NCBI GenBank assembly: GCA_036346375.1
Contig: JAYEVE010000628.1
Coordinates: 17,441 to 81,440, forward strand
Direction: 5' to 3'
DNA from: Guadua angustifolia
Taxonomy: Eukaryota; Streptophyta; Magnoliopsida; Poales; Poaceae
Length of the DNA stretch: 64,000 nt
Shown here: piece by piece, positions 46,367 through 58,197 of the stretch
Layout of the letters: each line of letters starts with the position of its first letter
Position numbering within the stretch: position 1 is the first letter of the stretch
Made by a program: the position numbers and the translations under genes
The notes under the pieces: model-generated
What the model saw: only the letters and a program-made list of their open reading frames with translations
What the model was told of the DNA's origin: nothing
Databases searched by the model: none

Positions 46367-47148
46367 TCATTTTGAAGAAAAAGGCAAGAAGGAAGCACCT
46401 ATGCATCCATTCAAAAGGTAAGCATTGGCTCCTCCATAATCGAGCAAGATATGTGAGTAGCCTCCAGATGACACATTTCGCAATTCTTTGTTGGTGCTAC
46501 AAGCATAGGTTGCATTGTTCGCTTGCGCACTTTCACGGCCTTGGTTGGTCCATGATGGCAACCCAAGCGCCGCGCCTTCAATTTTGCTTGCATTTGTCCA
46601 ACTTGAGAAAAGATTGCGGCATTGTAGATGTAAGAATTACTCCATGACATGAAAGCCATGATGCGAGGATGCGATTGATCTGACAGTCTTCTTGTAGCAT
46701 CGGCGGCGGACTAGTGTTGATAAGATCTGGCGGGGCCCTTGGTAAGCGTGAGGTAGCAGACCCGAGCCCATAACAAGGCCGTTCGGTTGGTAGCTTCCCA
46801 CCGTCAGATCTACTCATGCAAAAACCAAGCAAGTCTCCTATACCATACTCGGACAAGGAGACATTGAAATGTACCAATAACGAGAAAACGTTGAAACTAT
46901 CGAGAGTAACATGCATAGCGAGGGACACTCGTGACATGTTGTAGGTATTCATGCCCGTCTCACCGTAATGTTGAAGAACATAGGTGTAGAAGCTCCAAGC
47001 GGATTTAGATCTAGGTTAGTGAGCTGAGTAGTGGTGTTGCCTAGAAGAGCTTGGGTGGCTAATGAGTGGAATTGTTGCAAGTAAGCTCGAAGTCTTGTCG
47101 GAAGCACTCGGATCCTATCCCGAAGGGGTAGGAGATGCCTATTGTCGG
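46367..47148 (-). pseudogene. Second WAK-like gene: extracellular domains only
   Basis: Minus strand from the right: LLGNTTTQLTNLDLNPLGA near 47030; VSLSEYGIGDLLGFCMSRSD near 46840; KLPTERPCYGLGSATSRLP near 46770 (family usually has CxGxGCC here; cysteines are lost); RILASWLSCHGF near 46680; WTNQGRESAQANNATYACST (46550-46490); and SGGYSHILLDYGGANAYLLN, an EGF repeat with eroded cysteines. It ends near 46380. No kinase follows; the next sequence is the GUB of the other WAK, so the two lie head to tail. Its 5' end is cut by an LTR at 47149. Confidence 0.65.
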
Positions 47149-47700
47149 TGTTTCGTATAACCGGCAAGTAAATTTGTAAGTCAAGGGGCCACGCGTTCCC
47201 TCTTCTTGATGGTTGACTCAGGAAGCCCAAGATGTATACTTGTTCGGGCCGAATGTCCCTACGTCCAGTTCGTGGTGGTGGATCTCATTGCTCAAGGTAT
47301 GGTGGATTACAAGGGATTACAAGCAAGGGCTATGGACAGGCCCTTAGCGCTCGTCCGTGTGAGGGAGCTCGGGAGCCTGGAATGTTCGCTCGGGTCAGAA
47401 GACCCAAACAGGATCGAATGAGCAAGCGAGGTCGAATCACGAATGAACGAATGCGCGGATGAACGAATGAATCAATCCCCCTTTTCCCTGAGGGTCCTAC
47501 CTCCCTTTATATAGGCGGAGGGGTGCAAAGTTACACGCGAATTTGGAGAAAAGAGGTAGGGTATGCTACGCCGGGAGTCCCTGGGTCTTGATCTGGCCCC
47601 GTGACGGACAAAGTTCCTGCTTATCCCATGCCGAAGTTGGTAGACACAACGGACAAACAAGACTACAAGAAATAGGAAAAATTCGTGGGCCAAAACCTAC
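47149..47700 (-). repeat. gypsy LTR (one end defined)
   Basis: The + strand reads tgtcggtgtttcgtataacc..., the reverse of an LTR 3' end (...CGACA). The TATA box is on the minus strand (CTATATAAAGGGAGG, ~47500-47514). It shares a collinear pattern with 63489-64000 (aaatttgtaagt; gttcgtggtgg; tatatag-cgagg; gcgaatttg-gaaaa). The other end is not resolved; the sequence grades into AT-rich repeats. Confidence 0.65.
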
Positions 47701-48000
47701 AAATTTAGGTTAAAACCCACTTAATTTAAGGTAAATTAGGTAAGCAAACCGTCAATTTAGTTCACTTAATTTAACTCGACGAAATTAATCAATTAAATTG
47801 TGGGTACCATTTAATTTAAATTAAATTGGATTATTGAAAAACTCCATCGAATTTAATCATTAAATTGTGGGCATTTAAAACCCATTTAATTTAATCATAA
47901 ATTCGTAATGAAAAAACTCCACTTAATTTAACTTAAATTAGTAGGTACCTAAATTTATTATCTTAAATCGTGATTTTAAATGGCTCACTAATTTATCAGA
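47690..48000. repeat. Interspersed (a)atttaa repeats
   Basis: Phrases such as cacttaatttaa, aatttaaattaaattg and ctccactta recur every 40-70 bases. Possibly the U3 end of the LTR; no coding. Confidence 0.45.
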
Positions 48001-49785
48001 CATTTATACAAAAAAATATATATCTATATCGATATCACACTCAATACATATAACCATATCATATCATATATATATATCATGGGCATCGTGAAGCAAACTC
48101 AACTATTTTAGGGAATGTTTACAAATCATGGGAGAGATCAACTTCGCATGACTTACAAGATGAACATATATAAGGCAATGACCTAGGTCAAGAATAACAA
48201 CGATCCGATCCGACCATGCCTCCCGTGACAGGCCTCCGCCTCCGGCTCAATGATGGTTAGCCTTCTTCTAAATTTAGATCATAATTCAACAAAAACTAAG
48301 TCACCGAAATATACAAAATTTAAGCATGACCTCTCTAGTAAATAGGACATCCACTCGTGGACAAAAAGCATTTGCAATTATAATATATATATCAATCTCA
48401 AACCAAAAGAAGACATTCTAGCGAGATCCTTAGATAATCAATCACACATCCAATGGTCATATGAAGTTTTAAGTTTGAGAGTTACACTATATTACAAAAG
48501 GATAACTTTGAAAGCAGTGATTACGAGATGATGTTCTTTCAATCCAAATATAACCACATCGCACTTGTAAGCCACAATTTGCAACACTCCACTTATTTAG
48601 CTATTTTTTACGGGTGACATACAACAACTTGTAGGTGCATGTACAAGACATTAGTCCTTCTTAATATTTTCTCGTTTGCACAGACCATTCCATGTCAGCA
48701 TTGAGATAAGCCGCTGCGAATATTTACCTACTCCGTGATAGGTGTATGAATAGTCGAAATGCATCAAGAAATATGTACAAGGAAATGGAACTATGAAACA
48801 ATTAATTACTTGTAAAAGATGCATGATCTCGTCTTGTATATGATAGAACTTAGATGCAATAGACTAAGCACTAAAATCTTGATATTCCCCTTAAAAGGCT
48901 CTCAAATCAGTGACACTTATAAAGATCCCCATTCCTTTCCCTCAAACTCAAAATAGATTTTGTTCAAATTTCCCCCAAAGTTTCAACAAGAAGTATTTTT
49001 TAACCATTTTAAACTTTTTCTAAACGTAAAAATTTTTTAGTCAAAAATTTATAAACCGATGGGTTTTGAACCGTGTTAGATTGAATTTATTTGAAAGTTT
49101 CAATCAAAATTTTTCGTATTAGAGAAGGAAAGGTGGGAATGGGGAAGAGAAGGGAGAGTGAAGGGGTGCCATGTGGCAACATCGGTGTGTGCCCTCACTA
49201 ATTGTAACCTCAAATAAGCAATACCCAAAAAAGTAACCATTGATTGCACTGTTGGAGTTCCATTCCATAAGAACATTAAACCAAACAAACATTAGATAAA
49301 TCCTCCTTTTGATATGCTCAAATATCCCAAAAAACTATCGACATAATTACAAGCAGAACCAACACGATTTTATGTAATGCTCCTAAATCTCCTAAATCCC
49401 AACACTAAATGTATGTAGAATAAATCCACAACATGCATGATGGCCTTGAAGTGATTAGCACAAATACTTCATTCAAATGAGTCATAGAAATTAATGTTTC
49501 AATGCTTAAGTTGGTATATCCTATAATTTTGTTATCATGAAGAGTTGCAGAATAGCCAAAGATAAATCCAGAAAAGTAAGTTAATATACCAAATGGCGAG
49601 AGGACATTCTTTACGGTTTCATATTAGCTTAATTTGTCTCCTTTCAATCCTAATTAACAACTATAAAGAGGCATTTATATACTGTAAATTGATGCAGGTT
49701 ATGCCAACGCGAGTCCTCATTATATTTTGGCTTTGAATCAATAATTCTACCATAAAATGGCATTTATAATATGGAGGGAAGGCAT
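48001..49785. other. No gene seen
   Basis: AT-rich. May be intron of the CHD3-like remnant to the right; further exons of that gene (expected to start YAELV) were not found. Confidence 0.3.
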
Positions 49786-49788
49786 ACC

Positions 49789-50720
49789 TCTGAATTTCTT
49801 CAACACTTTTCCCCTTCAATCGAGGAAGATACTTTTTCCAATCATAGTTATGAAAACCATACCGCAAAGTTGAGTGGAGGGATTCTTGACCATAAAAGAC
49901 AACATGCCACACATTCATGTTCGCTTAGTAGTATTGTTTGCGAAGAATGTAACATATAACAATGTTAAGTAGCACAAAGCGTGGGTGCTCAATCTGAACC
50001 AAAAAAAAGAACTTATTTTGGGAACAAGTTAACAGCTAAAGCACACAAGCAAATAGTATGAGAAAAGCATGCCAATGCCAATTAATTATAAAAGTAGCAC
50101 TAAAAGAAGACTTTCCAATGCCATTGTCAAAATAAGAACCCTATAAATGAAAAGATCTCACAAGAGACATGACAAAATCGAGAAAATTACTATGTGTGCT
50201 CTGCTCTATCAATCTATCCAAACAAAATCCTCACATAAATTGTAGCTCTCAGTTCTCTTGCCACTAAGGCGTGTTTTGAGTGAAATCAGATGATTTAGTT
50301 TAGCTAAAAAGAGATTTGGGGAATGCTCAAGTTTGATGATAGAGCGGTCTATCTAAACAACATCCATATATAAGATATAATTCCTAGTACTCTTCACTGG
50401 GGGCATGTTTTGAGGAAATCAATAGATTAAGTTTAGCTGCGCTGAGCATGCCAATGGAGCAATCGAGAGGATTTGGGACTCGTCCAGGTTTGACGAGCAT
50501 GTTACCTCAACCAATAAAATGCTTAAATTTATCTGGAATATAAAGTAAGGTGGCAAGTTCTCCTTAAATTAAATTACAAACCAAAAATTGAAATAGATAT
50601 TTCTTCCAACTAACCTCATAAGTGTTTGTAGGAATTGTGTTCGATTGAACTTGGTTGAATCCATAAACTCTTAAAGTCGTCCTTCACCACCTCCATCAAA
50701 GGAAGTAACTCAACATTACC
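49789..50720 (-). pseudogene. Two exons resembling a CHD3-type chromatin remodeller (PKR1/CHR4-like)
   Basis: Minus strand. Exon at ~50720-50606: VELLPLMEVVKDDFKSL, then one frame over GFNQVQ and another shift RTQFLQTLMR, ending at a donor-like gag|gttag. Exon ending at 49789: LRYGFHNYDWKKYLPRLKGK, SVEEIQR, with donor gag|gtatgcc. The series LPLME...GFNQ.QR..FLQTLMRYGF.(N/D)YDWK matches, from memory, the region after the helicase in plant CHD3 proteins related to PICKLE. The helicase, chromodomains and later exons are absent, and two frameshifts fall in the first exon. Family call moderate, gene non-functional as seen. Confidence 0.5.
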
Positions 50721-50724
50721 TAGT

Positions 50725-51500
50725 GAATCTATACATAAAGTGAATAAAATGCATAATATTCATCATGTAGCAACTAGCAATATGATAACATGATAATACA
50801 GAATGTACTCCATATAAATTTATTACGCTCAATCTACCAATGTGTGGCATGTTGTAAAAAAATCTACGAATTTGACCATGAAATTTTGTATGTAGATGGG
50901 GTAAGCTGAGATGTACATCCATGATTTTTTTCAGAATTTTTTGAAACTTTTTTTAGTAGGGTTGCACGGTGGTTGCACCAAAACTTTAATTGCACTGGAT
51001 ATGTTGCCATGAAAAAAATCCTAAATTCATATAAAATCAATTAATTTCATAATATTAAAAAAATTGAATATATTCTCTGGAAAAATTTTAAATTCAAATT
51101 TAAAGAATGGGCTCAAAAATAGGCTAAATGTAGAAATTTTACAAACATGCTTAGAATTGAATGGGACCAATTTTTATGGAATCCCTAAGCTGTCAGCAAC
51201 TCAAATATGTGATAATATTAAGGTTTCAATTTTGTTTGAGCCATTTATATTAAAAGTGATCCCAATGTACTCGATATTAAAAAATGCATAATGGTTCAAA
51301 AATGCATGTGTATATCAAAAGAACCCTGCATATGCATGTGTTGCAGAACTTGATTCATCTTGCATTTGCTTTGTGATTAAATTATGACCTTATTGCAAAA
51401 GATACATTAGTGCATATGTATATGTGTATCATTAACAATATTCCATGAAAGCTTGATTAAGAGTTGAACTAACCTACTGGTTATCATTCCAGAATGGATA
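50725..51500. other. No gene seen
   Basis: AT-rich sequence; the 75-codon frame at 51064-51291 has no recognised family. Confidence 0.35.
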
Positions 51501-51505
51501 TCAGT

Positions 51506-52558
51506 TGTCGGCGTACTTTACGTCAGGGTACCCTCTCTGCCGCAAACAAGTAAGATCCGTGGCGGCTTTGGCGAAGCAAAGTGCGAATCAAGCACCACTG
51601 CCGGGCGTCCCACGTGGCGGCTGGCGAGTAGGCGGCGATTAGGCCCTTCGCCGGGCTGCCCACGGGCACTCGGTGAGCGGCGATCAGTCTTCCGGACGCG
51701 ACCACGTGGCGCTCGGCGAAGCGGGTGGGTGAATCAGCCCCACTGCGGGCGTCGCCGTGGCGGCTTCGGCGAAGCAGGCCGATAGGGCCCCTTCGCCGGG
51801 CGCCGCCATGCGGCGCTTGGCGAGCAAGCGGCGCGACCCTCTCGCCGGCGCCGCCCACGTGGCGACTCTACGAAAGCAACGGACGATCAGCCCTTCGCCG
51901 CCGGCCACGTGCGGTTGGCGTCAAGCGAGCTATCAAGCCCCACTCGCCAAAGCCACGCGGGCGACAAAAGAATGAGAAGGAGGCTCGCCCGAATTCTTCC
52001 TTCCCCGACACGCTGTGTCGAGCCATTGATGCGAAGAGTTCTCATCGTCGACACGCGGCTTACCCATCCCTCGACGCATCACACCTAACCCGTCGCAGAA
52101 AGTTACATCCCGTGCGGACCGGGCGAAGTTATACAGCGACATTAAATGAGGCTTGGGGGCAGGGACTATAATGATGGTGTAATAAATGAATCGTAGATCA
52201 AGATGATGTCACATTCTCACCTGCCCGAGCCAGCCCAGTCTATATAAGGGAGTTTTGGTGCATGGAAGAAAGGGGACGAAGAAAAAGAGCGTCTCTGGAG
52301 GGACTGACTAGAAACCAAGACTTAGAGAGAAAAAAGAGAAGAACGAACTGAAAAGAGCATTGTAACCAGCTCAATATACATCAACAAAGATCTAGAAGGA
52401 CGTAAGATCATTACCCCCGGGGCCCAACTCGATACATCGGTGTGTTCTTTGATCTGTTGATCCCCGGATCCCTCGTGCGAGAGCTATTAGGGTGTCCGAC
52501 CGCAAAGACGCCCTCTACCGAACCTTATTCTCCGCTCCGAGAGAAACCCGTCACGACA
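51506..52558 (+). repeat. Lone LTR, gypsy-type, with G-box array
   Basis: Starts tgtcggcgtactttacgtca and ends ...aacccgtcacgaca, TG...CA. It has a TATA box (gtctatataagggag, ~52238-52252) followed by a plausible R/U5 region. Flanking 5-mers TCAGT and GATCT do not match, and no second LTR is in the window, so it may be a truncated element rather than a clean solo LTR. Confidence 0.72.
51605..51960. repeat. ~50-bp tandem repeats containing CACGTG
   Basis: About seven units like cacgtggcggcttggcgaagc-aagc-ggcgatcaggccc-ttcgccgggc. CACGTG is intact at ~51611, 51703, 51855 and 51906 and decayed near 51659, 51751 and 51807 (spacings 44-56). It sits in the U3 part, ~280 bases or more ahead of the TATA box. 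CACGTG is the plant G-box bound by bZIP and bHLH factors. Confidence 0.8.
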
Positions 52559-52644
52559 GATCTTGGCCGGTGAAATATGCCGACATTAGTAGAGTAGCTG
52601 CATAAGTTTACTCGGTATATAATCTGTAAGCTGTATGAAGAAAA

Positions 52645-52700
52645 TGCGCGCGCGTGCACACACACACATATATATGAAAAATATCTTTATATATATAGGA
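52645..52700. repeat. Mixed CA/TA microsatellite
   Basis: gcgcgcgtgcacacacacacatatatatg followed by short tatata runs up to the fold-back element. Confidence 0.8.
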
Positions 52701-52701
52701 G

Positions 52702-53070
52702 GCATATTTGGTGCAAACCACCCTTACGGTGAAAACTCCGTGAAAACCACCTGTAAAGTTTGAAAAATTCTCAAAAATTACCATATGTAGGGAGGCGAGC
52801 CTCTACAATCTTAAAAATTTGAAGATGAAACTCAATCGCATTTGAAAGATATAAAAAAGAAAAATTCAGCATAAATAGTAATTTTTCACTGTTTAGCACT
52901 ATTTATTTTGATGTTTGTCTTTTTCATATCTTTCAAATGCGATTGAGTTTCATCTTCAAATTTGGCAGGATAGTAGAGGATCACCTCCTCTACATATGGT
53001 AATTTTTTGAGAATTTTTCAAAACTTTTACAGGTGATTTTCACGGTAAGGATGGTTTGCACCACATATGC
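52702..53070. mobile_element. Fold-back element in TA microsatellite (Micron-like) 1
   Basis: Arms 52702-~52860 and ~52918-53070 are inverted copies; shared stretches are tttggtgcaaaccac, aaaattctcaaaaa, taccatatgtag and gaagatgaaactcaatcgca. TA repeats lie on both sides. Size (369 bp) and setting recall rice Micron, a microsatellite-targeting element; the assignment is inference. Confidence 0.75.
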
Positions 53071-53086
53071 AGCCATATATATATAT

Positions 53087-53090
<4 letters not shown>

Positions 53091-53133
<43 letters not shown>

Positions 53134-53134
53134 T
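53091..53134. repeat. (TC)n(TA)n microsatellite
   Basis: About 13 TC units followed by about 8 TA units between the two fold-back elements. Confidence 0.92.
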
Positions 53135-53174
53135 ACACGTATGTATGTATATGTAACATAATGAGCTAAGATAT

Positions 53175-53538
53175 AGGAAGCCTTTTCTATACTCCCGGGA
53201 GTACATACTCCCACCTCTAATATACCACTTAAATGAAAGTGTTATACTTCTTTATCACTTTCGGTATACTCCAATAATAATTTTAAGATACTCTAATGCA
53301 ACATGATTGGAAAAAATCATCGAAGCCCTTTATTTTTGCTATATACCCTTTTACATATGTGAAAGTAATATATAAACAAATTATGCTATCCAGTGGACTT
53401 GATGAAATTTTTCGTGAAATTCACTTTGAGTATCTTACAATCAGATATTAGTATATTCAATTGGATAAAGAGGTATAATAATATCATTTAAGTGGTATAC
53501 TAGAGGAGTACGTACTCCCAAGAGTATGGAACCATTTT

Positions 53539-53540
<2 letters not shown>
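53175..53540. mobile_element. Fold-back element in TA microsatellite (Micron-like) 2
   Basis: Arms start ggaagccttttctatactcc and (reverse) ggaaaatggttccatactct and then share gggagtac(a/g)tactcc, gtataccacttaaatga and ctctttatc. Bordered by gatata on the left and (TA)n on the right. It is 366 bp, unrelated in sequence to element 1 but similar in size and setting. Confidence 0.72.

Positions 53541-53616
<76 letters not shown>
53541..53616. repeat. (TA)~36 microsatellite
   Basis: Uninterrupted TA run of ~72 bases directly right of fold-back element 2. Confidence 0.97.
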
Positions 53617-53619
<3 letters not shown>

Positions 53620-53810
53620 CTTTGCATCTGAATCCTATTAGAAAACACAACATCTCAGGATTGTTGCAATAATGTCAACATTTCTATAAACAATTTTAGC
53701 ATCTAGAATTCGAAATTATAAATATGAAAATACATAATTTTAGCCTCTTGAATTCATTAAAGTAAAATGAACAATTTATAAGGAAACACTTATAACAATT
53801 TGGTCAAAAA

Positions 53811-53811
<1 letters not shown>

Positions 53812-53848
<37 letters not shown>

Positions 53849-53894
53849 GAAGAAGAAGAAGAAGAAGGAGGAGGAGGAGGAGGAGGAGGAGGAG
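53812..53894. repeat. Compound trinucleotide microsatellite (TAA)n(GAA)n(GAG)n
   Basis: About twelve taa, six gaa and ten gag units in series. The minus-strand frame of Pro/Ser/Tyr runs is only this repeat translated. Confidence 0.97.
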
Positions 53895-53899
53895 GTTGC

Positions 53900-54398
53900 A
53901 TGAACACATACATATGAACCATAACTTTAATAATAAACATATCTAGGTTTATCCCAGGTTTGTTTTTATAACGATGTTGTTGCGCATAGCCTTTTTTGAA
54001 AAAATAGATCTCTACCACCTATTCATTTTAATACTTATTTAGATTTTTTTTCTTACTGATTGTAGGATTAAATTGGTCATCGTCTTGAACCCTTTGAACC
54101 TGGTGTTTGTGTGTATTAAAGCCGATTGGCTCTTTTTCGGTGCTAATAGGTGGCTTAGCTATATAGAGGCTTATGGTTTTCAAAAAGCCGAGTTAAAAAA
54201 CCATCCATTTGTTTATGCTTTAACTCTTAAATAGTAGAAAAGGAAGAAACAACAAGGCATAAGCCTGCAAATCATGCATCCAATGTATTTCTGTACTACG
54301 TTAGCGATTGATCGAGCTCCTTACGTGCATGTAATACTAAACAGATGTTCCCTCACAAAAAAAATAAAAAAATAATAGTGCTTCTACGCTTTCTCTCT
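53900..54398. other. No gene seen
   Basis: AT-rich intergenic sequence. Confidence 0.35.
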
Positions 54399-57300
54399 TG
54401 TCGAGACTCTCTCTTCTAGCATGGAATACCAGAAGAACTCATGTGCATATTATACTAGTCCCATGATAATTAGCTAGTACGCATATTCACAATATTGTCA
54501 TCATATCTATACAACATGTCATAAATCTTATTTATACAAAGGCGTAATTGTTCTTACATCAAAAGTGGCACTTGGCCATGTAAAATGTAGCGGAAAGTAG
54601 TGGAATAAAAGTCAAGCCTAGCGGTATGCCTCGATCCAAAATATCCACAGCCAACCAACAAGGAGTAAGCCCTACAAAAACTCATCATCGTACTCCCCGA
54701 ATCCTACAGTAAAGTAAGAATCATCAGGGGGCGTAATTTTCCTCAACCTCTAAATATCAACAAGTAAGAGTGAGTACATTTGTCCTCATCAAGACTTATA
54801 GTGTATCTTAATTGTAAGTAAATCAAAGGAGATGGCTCCTACCTTGCTCTTTCGTATAAAGCAAAGTTTAGTCAACAATAATGGTAACAGATTGTAAACA
54901 GAATTTGAAAAGAGAATTTGACGTGTATGTAAATAACAAGCATATAACATAACTATAAGTAACTCACAATCCTCCATGATTGTGTTCATTGATCCATTTC
55001 CTATCATCTTGTCATATCATTTGAAATAGCAGCTACCCACCATTTTTCAATTAGATTTTTGTGTAAGATTTAAGACTAAAGTGTTGATCTGACCAGAGCC
55101 ACCATTCATCATAGATGCAGCTTTTCAAAAAGATTTATACTCTGCAGATGTGTATAACTTCACCTACAAGATATAATCAACTCTTATTGTTGCTATTTTC
55201 ACACTTCTTTTGGTGTGTGGTATAGAGATCATGACAAGAACCGTTATATCATCTAGACCAAACTTTTGCAACAACCTAGTGATGTCTAACCCTTACTATA
55301 GCAGCAGAAATTAAAGACATATGATACATAATAACAATGACAGTCCATCCTTGTCACAACTATTTCTTCCCCAAAGCAAGGCATATACCATTACATTGGT
55401 AAGCATTATTCTCAACACCTCAGTGAGGGCACTCCTATGATTAAACCTACCCAGAATGCCCATACTACACCAGCCTTTCAATTTACAAAACTAAACCCAG
55501 ATGACTTAATAGGTTAAGGCCACCCCATAGTAGCATTTTTGGTTGTACTGATGTCTTGACTTGAAAACAACACAATAGTTCGGTCTTTAATTGACCCAAG
55601 TGATAACTTCCCAATACTACATACAAGTCCATGCACTTCATAAATTAAATAAATAACTTATCCATGTTAAAACTGTAGTTTTTCAGTTTTGATTTTTATA
55701 CTAAAATAATGGAGACAACTTTCTCAATATATCAAAATTTTCATTCCCTGAACAAATGTTATAAACGACCATTTGTTCTCCCAAAACTAAAACATAGCTA
55801 AGCGAAATTATATATAATCAAGTATACCCAAGTTTGGCATTAGATATTGCCTAGTCCTTATCTTATGGTTTTTTAAGTTGTCACTTACGTATTTATCAAG
55901 AAAGTTCCATGCATTAAGTAGGAATAATTACCAACACCCACAATATAGCTATTTTTACTAAAAGTACATGTATGAATATATAAATTTGTAAAATAATATA
56001 AATTAAATAAAATAATGGGATCAACATGATCAAAGAAGGTTCTTGCCTTGCTCATTGAGTCTTAAGTTGGTTTGGGGCCGACGAAGAAGGTTTTCGATGT
56101 GCTGTTATCTACATGCAATACATCATAAATCAATAAATAAGAGACAGACAAATCCAAATAGAGACCAAATCCAAATATTTTTCTGTAGAAATAGAAATAT
56201 TATGATTTTAGGAAAAAATAGAAACTAATTTCACTCAATTTGGAATTCATTTGCAAAAGTTATGAACATTTGAATTTTAATCGATTAAAAATTCTGTAAA
56301 ATGAGAAAGAAGATGATGTCAAAGACGTGATTTTCCCCGGAACAAGCTTTCTAACAAAGAAAACATATTTTCCTTTAAACTGAAGGTACCTTTCTCATTT
56401 TTGGTGATTTTATTTTTTTAAAGGCCGACAAGTAGGGCCCATATGTGAGAGTTTAATTATTTTTCAAAAATGACTAACATGTGGGGTCTATATGTTAGTG
56501 ATTCATGCTTAAATATCGGTTTAAATTACAAATTAAGTTATTGGACCACATGTCAGTGACTTAGATATTAAAACCCAGTTTTAAAAAGAAATCTGATAGG
56601 TGGAGTCGGCGTGTCAGTGAATCAATGAGAGAGAGAAAAACGTGAGTGGCTGACAAGCGGAGCTTGCTTGTCAGTGACTAAAAATAAGGTGCATGCTTTG
56701 GTGAGGCTACCGGTGGTGAATCAAAGGGTGGATTATGAAGCAGCGATGGCTGGGATGGGCAAAGGGGGTGGGGGAGGTGCTCGGCGAGCAGTTGGCGGTG
56801 GTCGGGGATGGTCGGCCAGAGCTGGCAGCTAAGCTCTGCGGTTGCGGACATGGCGGGCAGTGGGGAAGAAAACATGGGGGTGGTGCTCAATCGAGGGAGG
56901 TGAAAGCTTCTGGGGCGTGGTGAGGCTCCATTTTGGGGGTTATCAGTGAAGGAAGCTCATCAGAGGAGTACGGCGAAAGTGACCATAGTCGAGGAAGAGG
57001 AGGAGTGAAGCGGCGAGGTTCCCGTGGCGCAAAGCTGGAAGAAAGGAAGGGTAAATGATCAGGGCATGCTAGGAAAACTTCAATTCGGGATAATTTGTAA
57101 ATGGCTTACCAGGGCCAAGAATTGAGCTCAGCTTGATCTTATCTGCTCATGGCGGCAACATCGTTTACCGGGGCAAAGGCATCGGGCTCAAGGCACGAAG
57201 AGGAGCATGGGTAGTGTGGGGGAGCTATGGCATCCATGGTGCCTCTTTAATAGTAGCGGAGAGGGAAGACTCGCTGCATGGCCCATGAGTAAAGTGCGCA

Positions 57301-57705
57301 TCCATGGGAAAAGGAAGACGGCGGGGGCTGCCCCAGGAATTTCCGGCTAGTTTGCCGTGCACGCTAGGCGTTAGGAGCAGCGGCGGCCGTAGAGGGAGTT
57401 GATGGCTCGATGAAGCTTTGTGCAGGCAGCGAGGTAGACTGGACGGGGCGAGGCTCAAGTACCGAGCAGTGTCGTGGTGTGGCTGGCGCGAGGCGATGCT
57501 AGGGGGCGCAGGTGGCGACGGTACGTGGCGATGTGATAGGGGATTCCAGCGTGTGCGCGATGCCACGGTGGGAGACGCTCCCTCTTATGTGGTACAGAAT
57601 GCCATACAAGAAAGGAGGCAGCACAGCTCTAAATTGGAGAGAGTGTTTCGGATGAGGGGGCTCCTGGGAGTGTCTCGGATGCTTGGTTGTGACTTGAGTG
57701 TTTAA

Positions 57706-57935
57706 AAGTGTGTTTGATTACTTGTATCAAGTGATATGTATATGAATGGTTCAAAAAAATGTCATTTATGTGTTTGGTTATTTAAATAGAATCATCCCGT
57801 CCTGTACGATGTGATACAAAATTGAGAAATATTCTCTCTAGATACTGAACCATTTCATTCACCCAAAATAATAAAACCAAATAGCACCAAATCATTCCAT
57901 CCCATTCAACCTTACCTCACTAACCAAAAACACCC
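57706..57935. mobile_element. Tourist-type MITE inside the 4.4-kb LTR
   Basis: Ends AAGTGTGTTTGATTA and (reverse) GGGTGTTTTTGGTTA, flanked by TAA at 57703-57705 and 57936-57938. 230 bp. Confidence 0.72.
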
Positions 57936-57956
57936 TAAATAGACAGGAATAGCGGT

Positions 57957-58197
57957 GGCTAGACCCGCTTGTCAGCCTCCGCTCCACGCTAGAACCCATC
58001 GCGTCGCACCAGAGCACATCCATGCTATGCCCGCAAGCGTGGCACACCTTTTGCGCGTGTAACATCCTAAAAATTTAAAATTAAACAAAATAAAATAAAT
58101 TTATTTAGCATTGTGTTTAATTTAAAATTAAAGATGAGCAACACACACCTTTGCCGATGGGTTCTAGCGTGGGCGAGGCTGACAAGCGGGTCTAGCC
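57957..58197. repeat. Inverted repeat around an extra LTR-like start
   Basis: ggctagacccgcttgtcagc... at 57957-58001 is copied inverted at 58155-58197. Between them a + strand tgtaacatcctaaaaattta begins at 58058, followed by a hairpin (aatttaaaattaaac at ~58072, reversed near 58117-58131). Confidence 0.78.

Noticed and set aside
51523..52171. Long Ala/Arg-rich frames on both strands
   Set aside because: They come from GC-rich tandem repeats in an LTR; several frames are open at once.
53776..54018. Minus-strand protein with Pro, Ser and Tyr runs
   Set aside because: It is the translated GAG/GAA/TAA microsatellite.
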